In this document: one piece after another, positions 9,961 to 18,728 of the stretch
Numbering within the stretch: the stretch's first letter is position 1
How the letters are laid out: each line of letters opens with the position of its first letter
Source: Nocardia beijingensis NBRC 16342
Lineage (GTDB): Bacteria > Actinomycetota > Actinomycetes > Mycobacteriales > Mycobacteriaceae
Direction: 5' to 3'
Length of the DNA stretch: 64,000 nt
NCBI RefSeq assembly: GCF_001612785.1
Contig: NZ_BDBC01000015.1
Location: 62,001 to 126,000 of the forward strand
Translations under genes and position numbers: made by a program
Notes under the pieces: model-generated
What the model saw: only the letters and a program-made list of their open reading frames with translations
What the model was told of the DNA's origin: nothing
The model's database searches: none

Positions 9961-10833
9961 ATGCGCGGAATCATTCTGGCGGGCGGCACCGGCTCCCGGT
10001 TGCACCCGATCACGCGCGGGGTGAGCAAGCAGCTGGTCCCGGTCTACGACAAACCCATGGTCTATTACCCCCTTTCCACGCTGATGCTCGCGGGGATCAG
10101 GGACATCCTGGTGATCACCACACCCGAGGACGCAGCGGCGTTCCAGCGCCTGCTCGGCGACGGCACGCAGTTCGGGCTGTCCCTCAGTTACGTGGTCCAG
10201 CCCGAGCCGGACGGCTTGGCCAGGGCCTTCGTCCTCGGCGCTGATCACATCGGCGCCGACTGCGCGGCGCTCGTGCTCGGCGACAACATCTTTCACGGCC
10301 CCGGTCTCGGCACCAGCCTCAATCGCTTCCACGGCATCGACGGCGGCGCGGTGTTCGCCTACTGGGTGTCCGACCCGACCGCCTACGGCGTGGTCGAGTT
10401 CACCGAGGGGCGTGCGGTGTCCATCGAGGAGAAGCCCAAAACGCCGCGGTCGAACTACGCCATCCCCGGCCTGTACTTCTACGACAACGACGTGGTGGAG
10501 ATCGCCAAGTCGCTGCGTCCGTCCGCCCGTGGCGAGTACGAGATCACCGACATCAATCGCGCCTACCTGGAACAGGATCGCCTGAGCGTGGACGTACTCG
10601 CCCGTGGTACCGCCTGGCTGGACACCGGCACCTTCGATTCGCTGCTCGACGCCGCCAATTACGTGCGCACCATCGAGGAGCGGCAGGGCCTCAAGATCGG
10701 CGTCCCCGAGGAGGTGGCCTGGCGGATGGGCTTCATCGACGACGAGCAGCTGTGCGCGCTCGCCGAACCGCTGGTCCGCTCCGGTTACGGCCGCTACCTG
10801 CTGGATCTGCTCGAACGCGGACGGGACTGGTGA
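9961..10833 (+). CDS. rmlA: Glucose-1-phosphate thymidylyltransferase RmlA
   Basis: 290 residues, close to the mycobacterial enzyme (288). It begins [18 protein letters not shown], the nucleotidyltransferase signature; [21 protein letters not shown] and the [12 protein letters not shown] lysine block are all present. It joins dTTP and glucose-1-phosphate to give dTDP-glucose, the first step to dTDP-L-rhamnose, and is normally feedback-inhibited by dTDP-rhamnose. rmlC follows 2 nt after the stop, so the two form an operon. The preceding 225 bp are AT-richer near 9830-9900 and should hold the divergent promoters. Confidence 0.96.
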   Translation: MRGIILAGGTGSRLHPITRGVSKQLVPVYDKPMVYYPLSTLMLAGIRDILVITTPEDAAAFQRLLGDGTQFGLSLSYVVQPEPDGLARAFVLGADHIGADCAALVLGDNIFHGPGLGTSLNRFHGIDGGAVFAYWVSDPTAYGVVEFTEGRAVSIEEKPKTPRSNYAIPGLYFYDNDVVEIAKSLRPSARGEYEITDINRAYLEQDRLSVDVLARGTAWLDTGTFDSLLDAANYVRTIEERQGLKIGVPEEVAWRMGFIDDEQLCALAEPLVRSGYGRYLLDLLERGRDW

Positions 10834-10835
10834 GC

Positions 10836-11384
10836 ATGGAGTTCCGGGAACTCGCGGTGCCCGGCGCGTGGGTGGTCACGCCACGCCAGCACGGCGACGA
10901 TCGCGGCATGTTTCTCGAGGGGTTCAAGGCCTCGGAGTTCGAGAAGGCCACCGGGCGGCCGTTCGACCTGCGGCAGGTCAACTGCTCGGTGTCGGCGGCC
11001 GGGGTGCTGCGCGGCATCCACTACACCGACGACCCGCCCGGGCAGGCGAAGTACGTGACCTGCGTGCGCGGCGCGTTCCTCGACGTGGTCGTCGACCTGC
11101 GCCCCGGCTCGCCGACCTACGGACGCTGGGACAGCGTGCTGCTCGACGACGTCGACCGGCGCTCGGTGTTCCTGTCCGAGGGGCTCGGTCACGCGATCCT
11201 CTCGCTGGAGGACGGCTCCACGGTCACCTACTTGTGCTCGCTGGAATATCAGCCGGAATTCGACCACGACATCGACGCGTTCGATCCCACGCTCGGTATC
11301 GAGTGGCCGCGGGTCGGGCGCGACGGCCGGGAACTCACGTTCATCCGCTCTGCGAAAGATTCTGTGGCCCCGCCCTTTTCGTGA
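10836..11384 (+). CDS. rmlC: dTDP-4-dehydrorhamnose 3,5-epimerase RmlC
   Basis: 182-residue cupin of the RmlC type (mycobacterial RmlC is about 200). VLRGIHY carries the catalytic histidine and the first lysine region QAKYV follows; GLGHAILSLEDGSTVTYLCS is the conserved distal block. It epimerises C3 and C5 of dTDP-4-keto-6-deoxyglucose. ATG 10836 is chosen; a GTG at 10830 overlaps the rmlA stop and would add two residues. A bidirectional hairpin follows. rmlD, the final reductase, is not in the window. Confidence 0.93.
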   Translation: MEFRELAVPGAWVVTPRQHGDDRGMFLEGFKASEFEKATGRPFDLRQVNCSVSAAGVLRGIHYTDDPPGQAKYVTCVRGAFLDVVVDLRPGSPTYGRWDSVLLDDVDRRSVFLSEGLGHAILSLEDGSTVTYLCSLEYQPEFDHDIDAFDPTLGIEWPRVGRDGRELTFIRSAKDSVAPPFS

Positions 11385-11452
11385 TCCGAAGAGGGCCGAA
11401 CGTGCCGCTGGCGATGAGCCGCACAAGCACAGTTCGGCGCAGCCGTATGCGT

Positions 11453-11488
11453 CGAGCGCCGCCACCCGGTGCTGGGTGACGGCGCTCG
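11453..11488. terminator. Bidirectional hairpin between rmlC and the MFS gene
   Basis: Arms cgagcgccg (11453-11461) and cggcgctcg (11480-11488), extended inward after one C-A mismatch by caccc/gggtg with a 6-nt loop. It lies between two converging genes and can serve both. Confidence 0.7.
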
Positions 11489-11504
11489 GCGTTCACTGCT
11501 CCGG

Positions 11505-12968
11505 TCAGCCGACGAGTTGCAGTTCCTTCTCGTCCACCGCCCGCTGCTGACCGCGGAAGCGCGGCGCGAAGGCCAGCAGGGCGACGAGCGCACCGACGAT
11601 GGAAACGCCCGCGGCGAACTCCAGACCGGGACGGTAGGTGTCGAGCATCCCGGCGGCCGAGATGTCGGCATGCGCGCCGGAGGAGATGATCGCCGTGGTC
11701 ACCGCGAGCACGATGGCCGCGCCGACCTGCATGGATGTTTGCAGCACGCCGGCGGCGAGGCCCTGTTCCTCGTCATCGATGCCGTTGGTGGCCTGGATGT
11801 TGATGGCGGGGAAGCCGACCCAGCCGATGCCGATGAGCAAAACCGCGGGCAGCAGCATCGTCAGGTAGGAGGGCGCGGTGTCCAGCCGCAGGAAAAGCAG
11901 GTAGCCGACGGCCATCACGGTCATGGTCACACCGATCACCGGCCCCGTGCCGAAGCGATCGACGAGTCTGTCGGAGAAGAAGGCCGACAGCACGACCAGC
12001 AGACCGACCGGCAGCAGCGCCATGGCCAGCTTCAGCGGCGACCAGCCGAGCGTGTCCTGCAGGTACAGCGTCACGATGAACTGCCAGCTGAAGTAGGAAC
12101 CCGCCACCGCGACGATCGCGAGACTGGCCCGCACCAGCGAGGACTTGCGCAGGATCCCGAGGCGCACCAGCGGGTAGCGCACTCGCTTCTCCACCGCGAC
12201 GAACCCGGCGAACAGCGCGGCGACCGCGACGAACGAACCGATCGTGCGCACCGACGCCCAGCCTGCTTCCGGCGCGGCGACCACGGTGTAGACCAGCAGC
12301 AACATGGCCGCGGTCGACAGCAGCGCGCCGAGCAGGTCGTGTCCGCCTTCCTCGGCGGGCTTGTCCTTGGGCACCAGCACGAAGGCCGCGGCCAGCGCGG
12401 CGAGCGCGATCGGCACCGGCAGCAAGAACGTCCAGCGCCAGCCCACACCGGTCATCAGACCGCCGAACAGCAGGCCCATCGAGTAGCCGCCCGCGCCGAA
12501 CACCGTGTAGATGGACAGCGCCTTGTTGCGGGCAGGGCCCTCGGCGAAGTTGGTGGTGATGATGGACAGGCCGGTCGGCGCGGTGAACGCGGCGGCGAGG
12601 CCCTTGACGAAGCGGGTGAGGATCAGCAGCGGGCCCGAGCTGACCAGACCGCCGGCCAGCGAGGCGACCGCGAAGACCGCGAGCGCGATCAGGAAGACCT
12701 TGCGCCGCCCGAGCAGGTCGGCGGTGCGGCCGCCGAGCAGCAGCAGACCGCCGTAGCCGAGGACATAGCCGCTGACCAGCCATTGCAGGGTCGAGGTAGA
12801 CAGATCGAGTTCCGTGCCGATGGACGGCAGCGCGACACCGATCATCGAGACGTCGAGGCCGTCGAGGAACAACACGATGCACAGCGTGATCAGCATGCCC
12901 CAGAGCCGGGCTGACCATCTGGCCGGATCGCTCGCCTGAGCGGCCGAGAGCGTTGCTGGTGAAGTCAT
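11505..12968 (-). CDS. MFS drug exporter, DHA2 (EmrB/QacA) type
   Basis: 487 residues with about 14 hydrophobic segments, the DHA2 pattern. Early residues LFLDGLDVSMIGVALPSIGTEL form the family's first helix and motif D1; LGGRTADLLGRRKVFL is motif A between helices 2 and 3. Such proteins export hydrophobic drugs or dyes with protons. ATG 12968 is chosen; an upstream ATG at 13007 would lie inside the palindromic operator, so it is unlikely. The divergent MarR gene at 13054 is the probable repressor, making this an inducible efflux pair. The natural substrate is unknown. Confidence 0.9.
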   Translation of the reverse strand: MTSPATLSAAQASDPARWSARLWGMLITLCIVLFLDGLDVSMIGVALPSIGTELDLSTSTLQWLVSGYVLGYGGLLLLGGRTADLLGRRKVFLIALAVFAVASLAGGLVSSGPLLILTRFVKGLAAAFTAPTGLSIITTNFAEGPARNKALSIYTVFGAGGYSMGLLFGGLMTGVGWRWTFLLPVPIALAALAAAFVLVPKDKPAEEGGHDLLGALLSTAAMLLLVYTVVAAPEAGWASVRTIGSFVAVAALFAGFVAVEKRVRYPLVRLGILRKSSLVRASLAIVAVAGSYFSWQFIVTLYLQDTLGWSPLKLAMALLPVGLLVVLSAFFSDRLVDRFGTGPVIGVTMTVMAVGYLLFLRLDTAPSYLTMLLPAVLLIGIGWVGFPAINIQATNGIDDEEQGLAAGVLQTSMQVGAAIVLAVTTAIISSGAHADISAAGMLDTYRPGLEFAAGVSIVGALVALLAFAPRFRGQQRAVDEKELQLVG

Positions 12969-12989
12969 GCGGGGAACATTACATGCGCG

Positions 12990-13017
12990 TGCATTAAATG
13001 CCAACACATTTAATGCA
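12990..13017. promoter_or_regulatory. MarR operator between MFS exporter and MarR gene
   Basis: Perfect inverted repeat with 11-bp arms tgcattaaatg (12990-13000) and catttaatgca (13007-13017), 6-nt spacer. Nearby half-sites atgcgcgtgcat (12983-12994) and ttgcatg (13019-13025) repeat the TGCAT theme. The site lies in the 85-bp divergent gap, so one bound dimer can block both promoters. Confidence 0.8.
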
Positions 13018-13053
13018 GTTGCATGAAGTTGCCCTGACCACTAAGATGGGGCC

Positions 13054-13482
13054 ATGTCGAAGCCGACCACCGTGAGCACAGCCCGGCGCGCGCCCGCGCA
13101 GGCCGGGCTGGTTGGAGAGTGGCGCGAGCTGCTCGACCGGCACGCCGCGGTGAGTTGTGCGCTCGAGAAGGCGCTCCAGAACGGTCACCACATCGGCCTC
13201 AGCGAGTTCGAGACGCTGGACCGGCTGGTCGACGCCAACTGCGGCGACTACCGGATGAGCGACCTCGCCAACGACATCTATCTCAGCCAGAGCGCGCTGT
13301 CGCGGGCCGTGGCACGGCTGGAGCGCGACGGCCTGGTCCGGCGCACCATGTGCGAACAAGACCGCCGCGCCGTGTTCGTCTGCCTCACCGAGAAGGGCCG
13401 CGAGGTCTACGAGCAGGCCCTGCCTACCCACCGCGCGGTCCTGAGCGACACCTGGGCGCTGCCGGGGCCGCCGAAGTGCTGA
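13054..13482 (+). CDS. MarR family transcriptional regulator
   Basis: 142 residues. The winged-helix core is visible: LSEFETLDRL, MSDLANDIYLSQSALSRAVARLERDGLVRR as helix-turn-helix, and QDRRAVFVCLTEKGREVYE as the wing and dimer helix. It should act as a ligand-responsive dimer repressing itself and the divergent exporter from the palindrome at 12990-13017. The C-terminus is short (ending LPGPPKC), slightly truncating the final dimerisation helix relative to longer MarRs. ATG 13054 has GGGG just upstream. Confidence 0.9.
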   Translation: MSKPTTVSTARRAPAQAGLVGEWRELLDRHAAVSCALEKALQNGHHIGLSEFETLDRLVDANCGDYRMSDLANDIYLSQSALSRAVARLERDGLVRRTMCEQDRRAVFVCLTEKGREVYEQALPTHRAVLSDTWALPGPPKC

Positions 13483-13504
13483 TCAGCGCGGATGCGATGT
13501 TCGG

Positions 13505-14380
13505 TCAGAGCGCCTTGCGCGCGTCCTCGATGCGTTCGCGAGCGTCGACCGCAACCGATTCGATGCTCGCGAAAGCCGCTCGGAACCGCGCGATCTCCTG
13601 CTTCTTGTCCAGGTAGACCGGCCCGGTGAACATCTCCAGGTAGACCACCGGCGGTTCCGGCCGCTCCCCTGAGCCCGGCTCGGCGAACTCCAGCAGCACG
13701 AAACGGCCCGACGCCATGCCGTCGTGATAGCCGCAATCCGCGGGCACCAGCCGGATCCGGACGTTCGGCAGCTGCGCCACGTGCAGCAGATGGTCGAGTT
13801 GCTCGGCGGTCACCGCCGGGTCGCCGATGCGTCGTCGCAGCACCGCCTCGTCGATCAGCGCCTCCAGTCGCAGCGGCGCGTCGGCACGGGTGATCAGCGC
13901 CTGCCTGGCCTGGCGTAAGCGCACCCTGCGATCGATCTCGTCCTGGGACAGCTCCGGATGCGCCGCCGTACACACCGCGCGGGTGTAACCCTCGGTTTGC
14001 AGCAGGCCGGGGACGAGTTCGTTCTCGTAGGTGGACACCCGGGTGGCCGCTTCTTCCAGCCCGATGTAGACGTCGAAGCCCTCGGGGATCACGTCGCCGT
14101 ATGCGGTCCACCAGCCCTTGGCCTTGGTGTCGCGCGCCAGCGCGCGCAGCGGTTCGAGCAGGTCGAGCGGCGCGCCGTAGACCTTGCACATCGCCTCGAC
14201 ATCGAGACCGCGCAGCGAGGTCTGACCGGTCTCGATCCGCCAGATCTTCGCCTCCGACCACTCCAACTGCTGGGCGGCCACCCGCGTCGTCATCCCGGCC
14301 CGGTTGCGCAGATCGCGCAACTGCCTGCCGAGTTGCCGTCGCGGCATGGTCGATCCGGTCGTTCCCTGCGGTAAAGCCAT
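13505..14380 (-). CDS. XRE family regulator with DUF5753
   Basis: 291 residues. An N-terminal Cro/XRE helix-turn-helix (LGRQLRDLRNRAGMTTRVAAQQLEWSEAKIWRIE within residues 15-55) is followed by the long DUF5753 domain (YENELVPGLLQTEGYTRAV, RQARQALI, VYLEMFTGPVYLD). This family is common in Streptomyces and Nocardia and is usually followed by a small DUF397 protein; none is seen here. ATG 14380 follows a GGGGGG tract; a later ATG at 14346 is possible. An 11-bp palindrome ttcacagtgaa at 14490-14500 lies upstream and may be its site. Confidence 0.87.
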   Translation of the reverse strand: MALPQGTTGSTMPRRQLGRQLRDLRNRAGMTTRVAAQQLEWSEAKIWRIETGQTSLRGLDVEAMCKVYGAPLDLLEPLRALARDTKAKGWWTAYGDVIPEGFDVYIGLEEAATRVSTYENELVPGLLQTEGYTRAVCTAAHPELSQDEIDRRVRLRQARQALITRADAPLRLEALIDEAVLRRRIGDPAVTAEQLDHLLHVAQLPNVRIRLVPADCGYHDGMASGRFVLLEFAEPGSGERPEPPVVYLEMFTGPVYLDKKQEIARFRAAFASIESVAVDARERIEDARKAL

Positions 14381-14583
14381 GCTTCCCCCCTGTTCGCCGT
14401 ACACCGCCGCGCCGGGAACCGTGCTCGGTCGGCCGGCGCGGCACGCCCTCGGACACCCGGGGTGGATGCCGGGTATCCGAACAGCATTGTTCACAGTGAA
14501 ACTCACAGCGGTCACGGCGCGTGTCTCAGCCAGGCCGGTGACTCCTCCGAGTCAAACCACTTCCGCCCGTCGCGATTTCCGCT

Positions 14584-15162
14584 CTACCTGCGCTGGTTCC
14601 GCTTGCGGAAGCGCCAGAACTGCACCGCCCGTACATCTTCGGACAGTTGGTTGACCGGCTCGGCCACGTCCGACAGCGCCTGGAACAAGTCGTCGGCCAG
14701 TTCGCTGATGTGCTCCACCCGTGTCGCCAGGCGCGAGGCGTTCACCAGGAACTCGAGCATCAGGCGGACGGCGGCGGCGATGGTGAGCCCGAGCGGCACG
14801 CCGAGCAGCGCGGCGAGCACACCCAGCACCGCGGAGACCCGCCATGCCGAGACCGTCAGCGTGATGGGCACGGTGAAGGCGAACACCAGTCCCAGGATGT
14901 AGGCCAGCGGCAGGAGGGTGCGGGTGGCCGGACGGTGGAACTGCACGTCGAGCAGGGCGCGCGCGGCCGCGGCGCTCCACTGCGCGAACGCGCGCGGGCT
15001 GTCGAACGGCTCGGCGGGTTGCTCTTCGTCGGGAGTGGGCCCGGAGAACCGCCTGGTCGCCGACTCTTTCCACGCGATCCAGCGCGACTCGGCCTCGTAG
15101 TCGTCGGCGTCCGCGGGCGCACGGTCCGCAGGCGCGCCGGGTCCGTTGGATTCGTCACTCAT
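14584..15162 (-). CDS. DUF4282 membrane protein
   Basis: 192 residues. An acidic, hydrophilic N-terminus (about 80 residues) precedes two close membrane segments (LLPLAYILGLVFAFTVPITL and VSAVLGVLAALLGVPLGLTIA) and a C-terminal amphipathic stretch RLMLEFLVNASRLATRVEHI. That layout is the DUF4282 family, whose function is unknown. GGAGGC lies 10 nt before the ATG at 15162. It is divergent from the unknown gene at 15644 and 200 bp upstream of the XRE regulator on the same strand. Confidence 0.75.
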   Translation of the reverse strand: MSDESNGPGAPADRAPADADDYEAESRWIAWKESATRRFSGPTPDEEQPAEPFDSPRAFAQWSAAAARALLDVQFHRPATRTLLPLAYILGLVFAFTVPITLTVSAWRVSAVLGVLAALLGVPLGLTIAAAVRLMLEFLVNASRLATRVEHISELADDLFQALSDVAEPVNQLSEDVRAVQFWRFRKRNQRR

Positions 15163-15643
15163 GTCGTGTTCGCCTCCGGGGCCGAGGTTGGTGTCGCACG
15201 TGTCCTGTGTCATACCGGCTGCCGGGGCCGATGCGCATGCCGGATCCCGCTGGGCCAGCCATGCGCCCTGAGCGGTTACGCACGCTGCCATTTCCAGGCT
15301 TGACGCTCATGCCGAGAATCCTCCCTGCCGGGGGTACGGGGATCCAACCGGAAATCACCCGCTGCCGGTATGTTTTCGCACCCGCAACACCCAGTACGCC
15401 CATCCACAGCGATCTCACAGCTCCGGCGCAGCGCGCGGCCAGCCCCGCGGCCGAAAGTAGCTGCGTGGCAACCCTGGCGAGCCACCTCGGGATGCCCGGC
15501 GGCACACGAACGAACCTCTCGGAAATGAGACGTAGGCGACACTCCGGAAATTCTTTCGGAGAACCCGTAACGCCCACGGCGTCCCCCGCCGATACGACCC
15601 ATGAATGCAGGACCCAGAGATCTACCGGGGAATGGAGAAGACA
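15163..15643. promoter_or_regulatory. Divergent 481-bp intergenic region with a hairpin
   Basis: No convincing gene is seen. A stem ctccggaa/tttcggag with ATTC loop occupies 15542-15561, about 85 nt upstream of the GTG at 15644, and may lie in that gene's leader. The rest is ordinary high-GC sequence with no repeats that I can see. Confidence 0.35.
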
Positions 15644-16123
15644 GTGCGCACCACGTTTCCGACTTCCGTCACGGCGGCCGAGCTGACCGCCGCTGCGCAG
15701 GACTACAACCAGCGCGGGTGGACGGTCGCCGAAACGGCCAACGGTCTGAGCCTGATCACCGACGACGACCTGTCCGGCATCGAGGTCACCGGCGAACTGG
15801 CCGGTGAGGTCCGCCGCTTCCTGCGGGCGAACAACCTGTCCGGCGCGGTGATCGAGTTCCCTGGCACGGAGCGGCGTGAGATCCACCTGGTCACCGGTGT
15901 CCGCAAGGCCGCGATGGCGCTCGAGGCGCTGCGCGAGGCCGGAGCCACCGTGTACACCGACGGCGCGGGCATCCCGCTGCCGCCCACCCATCTGTCGGCC
16001 GGTTCGGCCTGCTGGGGCGTCGCCCCCGCCGAGGCCCGCTGGGTGCCGCCGGTCGTCGCGATCGCCGCTGCCGTGCGCGCCGCCACCAGCTCGCGCCGCG
16101 CCAAGCTGACCATCGCCTGCTGA
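15644..16123 (+). CDS. Hypothetical protein, unrecognised family
   Basis: 159 residues from GTG 15644, chosen because GGAGAAG sits at 15634-15640 with ideal spacing (an in-frame ATG at 15632 would lack one). The N-terminal half looks like a small alpha/beta domain (TAAELTAAAQDYNQRGWTV, EVTGELAGEVRRFLRANNLSG); the C-terminal half has LPPTHLSAGSACWGVAPAEARWVPPVVAIAAAVR, reminiscent of short actinobacterial proteins annotated near primase/polymerase folds, but the likeness is too weak to name. No signal peptide or clear membrane helix. A terminator-like hairpin follows at 16208. Confidence 0.65.
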   Translation: MRTTFPTSVTAAELTAAAQDYNQRGWTVAETANGLSLITDDDLSGIEVTGELAGEVRRFLRANNLSGAVIEFPGTERREIHLVTGVRKAAMALEALREAGATVYTDGAGIPLPPTHLSAGSACWGVAPAEARWVPPVVAIAAAVRAATSSRRAKLTIAC

Positions 16124-16207
16124 GCGACGCGCCCCCTGATCGAGTTCACCTGCTGATCGCGGGCCGGGGCCGCGCTACCCGGCCTGTTTGCGACCGGTAT
16201 CCGTCCC

Positions 16208-16236
16208 GGCGCTCCGGATCCCCACCCCGGAGCGCC
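16208..16236 (+). terminator. Hairpin after the 15644 gene
   Basis: Perfect 10-bp arms ggcgctccgg (16208-16217) and ccggagcgcc (16227-16236), 9-nt loop, no T-tract. It is about 85 nt past the stop and 78 nt before the oxidoreductase start. Confidence 0.6.
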
Positions 16237-16313
16237 ACCGGGTGCCGCTCGTTCGGCGTTGCCGATATCAAGCGTTCTCTTTTCAGTTCCGCCGCCGAAC
16301 GCCAAGATGGGGT

Positions 16314-18500
16314 ATGGCCCCGATCACGCAATCGCGCAATCTGCTGCGGACCTGCCCGCTCTGTGAGGCGGTCTGCGGCCTGGAAATCACCATGGACCCG
16401 GACGACCACGTGACTTCGGTCCGCGGCGACCGCAGCGACCCCTTCAGCAAGGGCTTCATCTGCCCGAAGGGAGCCAGCTTCGGCCATCTCGACGAGGACC
16501 GGGACCGGGTGACCGAGCCGCTCATCCGTGATCGCGCCACCGGCGCCTGGCGCACCGCGACCTGGGACGAAGCCTTCGATTACATCGCCGAGCGTTTTCC
16601 CGCCGTCGTGGCGCGGCACGGCGCCCAGTCGGCCGCGGCCTACCTGGGCAATCCCAACGCGCACACCGTGGCGGGCACGCTGTATGTGCCTGCGCTGCTA
16701 CGCGCGCTCGGCACCAAGAACATCTACTCCGCGAGCACCGCCGACCAGATGCCCAAGCAGGTGGCCAGTGGGCTGATGTTCGGTGATCCGCTCACCGTGC
16801 CGGTGCCCGACCTCGACCGCACCGACTACCTGCTGATGCTGGGAGCCAACCCGCTGGAATCAAACGGCTCGCTGTGCACCGCACCGGATTTCCCGGGCAG
16901 GCTGAAAGCGCTGCGCGGCCGCGGCGGCCGTTTCGTCGTGGTCGATCCGCGGGTGACCCGCACGGCGAAACTCGCCGACGAGCACCTGTTCATCCGGCCC
17001 GGCAGCGATGCGTATCTGCTGTTCGGCATCGTGCACACGCTTTTCGCCGAGCAGTTGACCGATCTGCGCGTCGAGGTCACCGGCCTGGACGAATTGCGCA
17101 CGGCCGCCGCCGCCTTCGACCCAGGCACGGTCTCGGCCCGCACCGGAGTGCCCGCGTCCACGATCGTGCGGCTCGCCCGCGAACTCGCGGCGGCGCCGAC
17201 CGCGGCGGTGTACGCCCGCATCGGCACGTGCACGGCCGAATTCGGCACGATCACGCAGTGGCTCGTCGACGCCATCAACGCCCTGACCGGCAACCTGGAC
17301 TCCCCCGGCGGCGCGATGTTCGCCACCGCCGCGGCCGGCGGCATCACGCGCACCAAGCCGTTCCGCCCCGGGCGCTGGACCAGCCGCGTGCGCGGGCTGC
17401 CCGAGGCGATGGGCGAGCTGCCCGTCGCCACGCTCGCCGACGAGATCACCACGCCGGGCGAAGGGCAGATCCGCGCCTTGGTGACGGTCGCGGGCAATCC
17501 GGTGCTGTCCGCGCCGAGCGGCGCACGCCTGGACGAAGCGTTCGCGCAGCTCGACTTCATGGTCAGCGTGGACCGGTACGTGAACGAGACCACCAAGCAC
17601 GCCGACGTGATCCTGCCTCCGCCGCGTCCCACCCAGTCCCCGCACTACGATTTCGCGCTGCTGCAATTCGCCGTGCGCAACTACACGCGCTACTCGCGTC
17701 CGCTGGTGCCGCTGGGCGACCGGCCCTCCGAGCCCGCCGTCCTCGCTCGTCTCGCCGCCGCGCTGACCGGCAGGCCGCACGACGGCTCCGACGGGATCGA
17801 CCCGCTCACCGCCGTGGACGAGCTCGTCATCGCGGGCATGCTGCACAAGGCCGGGATCCCCGAGCGGCGCGGCGATCTGATCGGTGAGAACAGCACCGAG
17901 CAACGCATCGATCTGATGCTGCGTCTCGGGCCATACGGCGAATGGAACGGCGGCACGCTCAATTTGCAGGTGCTGCTGGACAACCCGCACGGCATAGATC
18001 TCGGCCCGTTGCAGCCGCGGCTGCCGGGCGTATTGCGTACCGCGAGCGGACGGGTGGATCTGGCCCCGCAGCCGCTGCTGGACGACGTGGAGCGGATGCG
18101 GGCGCGGCTGTCGGACGCGGCGCCGGAGATCGTGCTGATCGGCCGGCGGCAGCTGCGGTCGAACAACAGCTGGATGCACAACATCGCGACGCTGGTGAGC
18201 GGATCGAATCGATGCACGCTGCACATCAATCCGGCCGATGTGGCGCGCCTGGGGCTCGGCGACCACGCGGTGGTGAAATCGGCGGCGGGAACGCTGACGG
18301 TCCCACTGGAGCCGACCGAGGCCATCATGCCCGGCGTGGTGAGTCTGCCGCACGGGTGGGGTCACGGCGACAGCGCGCAGACCGTGGCGCGCACGCACGC
18401 GGGCGTCAACGCCAATGTGCTCACCGATGATTCGGTGGTCGACGTCCCCTCCGGCAACGCCGTGTTCAACGGTGTTCCGGTGACGCTGGCTCCGGCCTGA
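16314..18500 (+). CDS. Molybdopterin-dependent oxidoreductase with 4Fe-4S site
   Basis: 728 residues. Cys14, Cys17, Cys21 and Cys50 (CPLCEAVC and CPKG) form the N-terminal 4Fe-4S site of the formate-dehydrogenase/nitrate-reductase class; the molybdopterin core (YLLMLGANPLESNGS, VDPRVTRTAKLADEHLFIRPGSDAYL) and the C-terminal MGD-binding domain (RRQLRSNNSWMHNI, SLPHGWGHG) follow. No twin-arginine signal is visible, so it is probably cytosolic. No partner subunit is next to it, so its electron partner is elsewhere. ATG 16314 is preceded by GGGG. The substrate cannot be inferred. Confidence 0.88.
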   Translation: MAPITQSRNLLRTCPLCEAVCGLEITMDPDDHVTSVRGDRSDPFSKGFICPKGASFGHLDEDRDRVTEPLIRDRATGAWRTATWDEAFDYIAERFPAVVARHGAQSAAAYLGNPNAHTVAGTLYVPALLRALGTKNIYSASTADQMPKQVASGLMFGDPLTVPVPDLDRTDYLLMLGANPLESNGSLCTAPDFPGRLKALRGRGGRFVVVDPRVTRTAKLADEHLFIRPGSDAYLLFGIVHTLFAEQLTDLRVEVTGLDELRTAAAAFDPGTVSARTGVPASTIVRLARELAAAPTAAVYARIGTCTAEFGTITQWLVDAINALTGNLDSPGGAMFATAAAGGITRTKPFRPGRWTSRVRGLPEAMGELPVATLADEITTPGEGQIRALVTVAGNPVLSAPSGARLDEAFAQLDFMVSVDRYVNETTKHADVILPPPRPTQSPHYDFALLQFAVRNYTRYSRPLVPLGDRPSEPAVLARLAAALTGRPHDGSDGIDPLTAVDELVIAGMLHKAGIPERRGDLIGENSTEQRIDLMLRLGPYGEWNGGTLNLQVLLDNPHGIDLGPLQPRLPGVLRTASGRVDLAPQPLLDDVERMRARLSDAAPEIVLIGRRQLRSNNSWMHNIATLVSGSNRCTLHINPADVARLGLGDHAVVKSAAGTLTVPLEPTEAIMPGVVSLPHGWGHGDSAQTVARTHAGVNANVLTDDSVVDVPSGNAVFNGVPVTLAPA

Positions 18501-18522
18501 TCGCTGACGAATCCCGCAAATC

Positions 18523-18560
18523 CCGACCGGCCGGACATTATTCCGGCCGGTCGGCTTTTA
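18523..18560 (+). terminator. Strong intrinsic terminator
   Basis: 12-bp perfect arms centred on gaccggccgg (18525-18534) and ccggccggtc (18543-18552), 8-nt loop, then ctttta. It is 22 nt after the oxidoreductase stop. Confidence 0.9.
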
Positions 18561-18728
18561 GCTAACCGTGGGAAATGCTTGCGCCGCAGCCGAATCGGAG
18601 GCATCCTCGACGGGGATTTCGACGTTTCGCCGGGCGGTTCTCATCTAAACTGAACGCGATCTCGATACGACCGCGGTTCAACGTCGAGCCTGGTGGAATC
18701 CGCATTTCGGCGACCAGAGGGGGCGGCG

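Noticed and set aside
12969..13007. Upstream in-frame start for the MFS exporter
   Set aside because: The ATG at 13007 lies inside the perfect operator palindrome and would add 13 residues before the normal family start.
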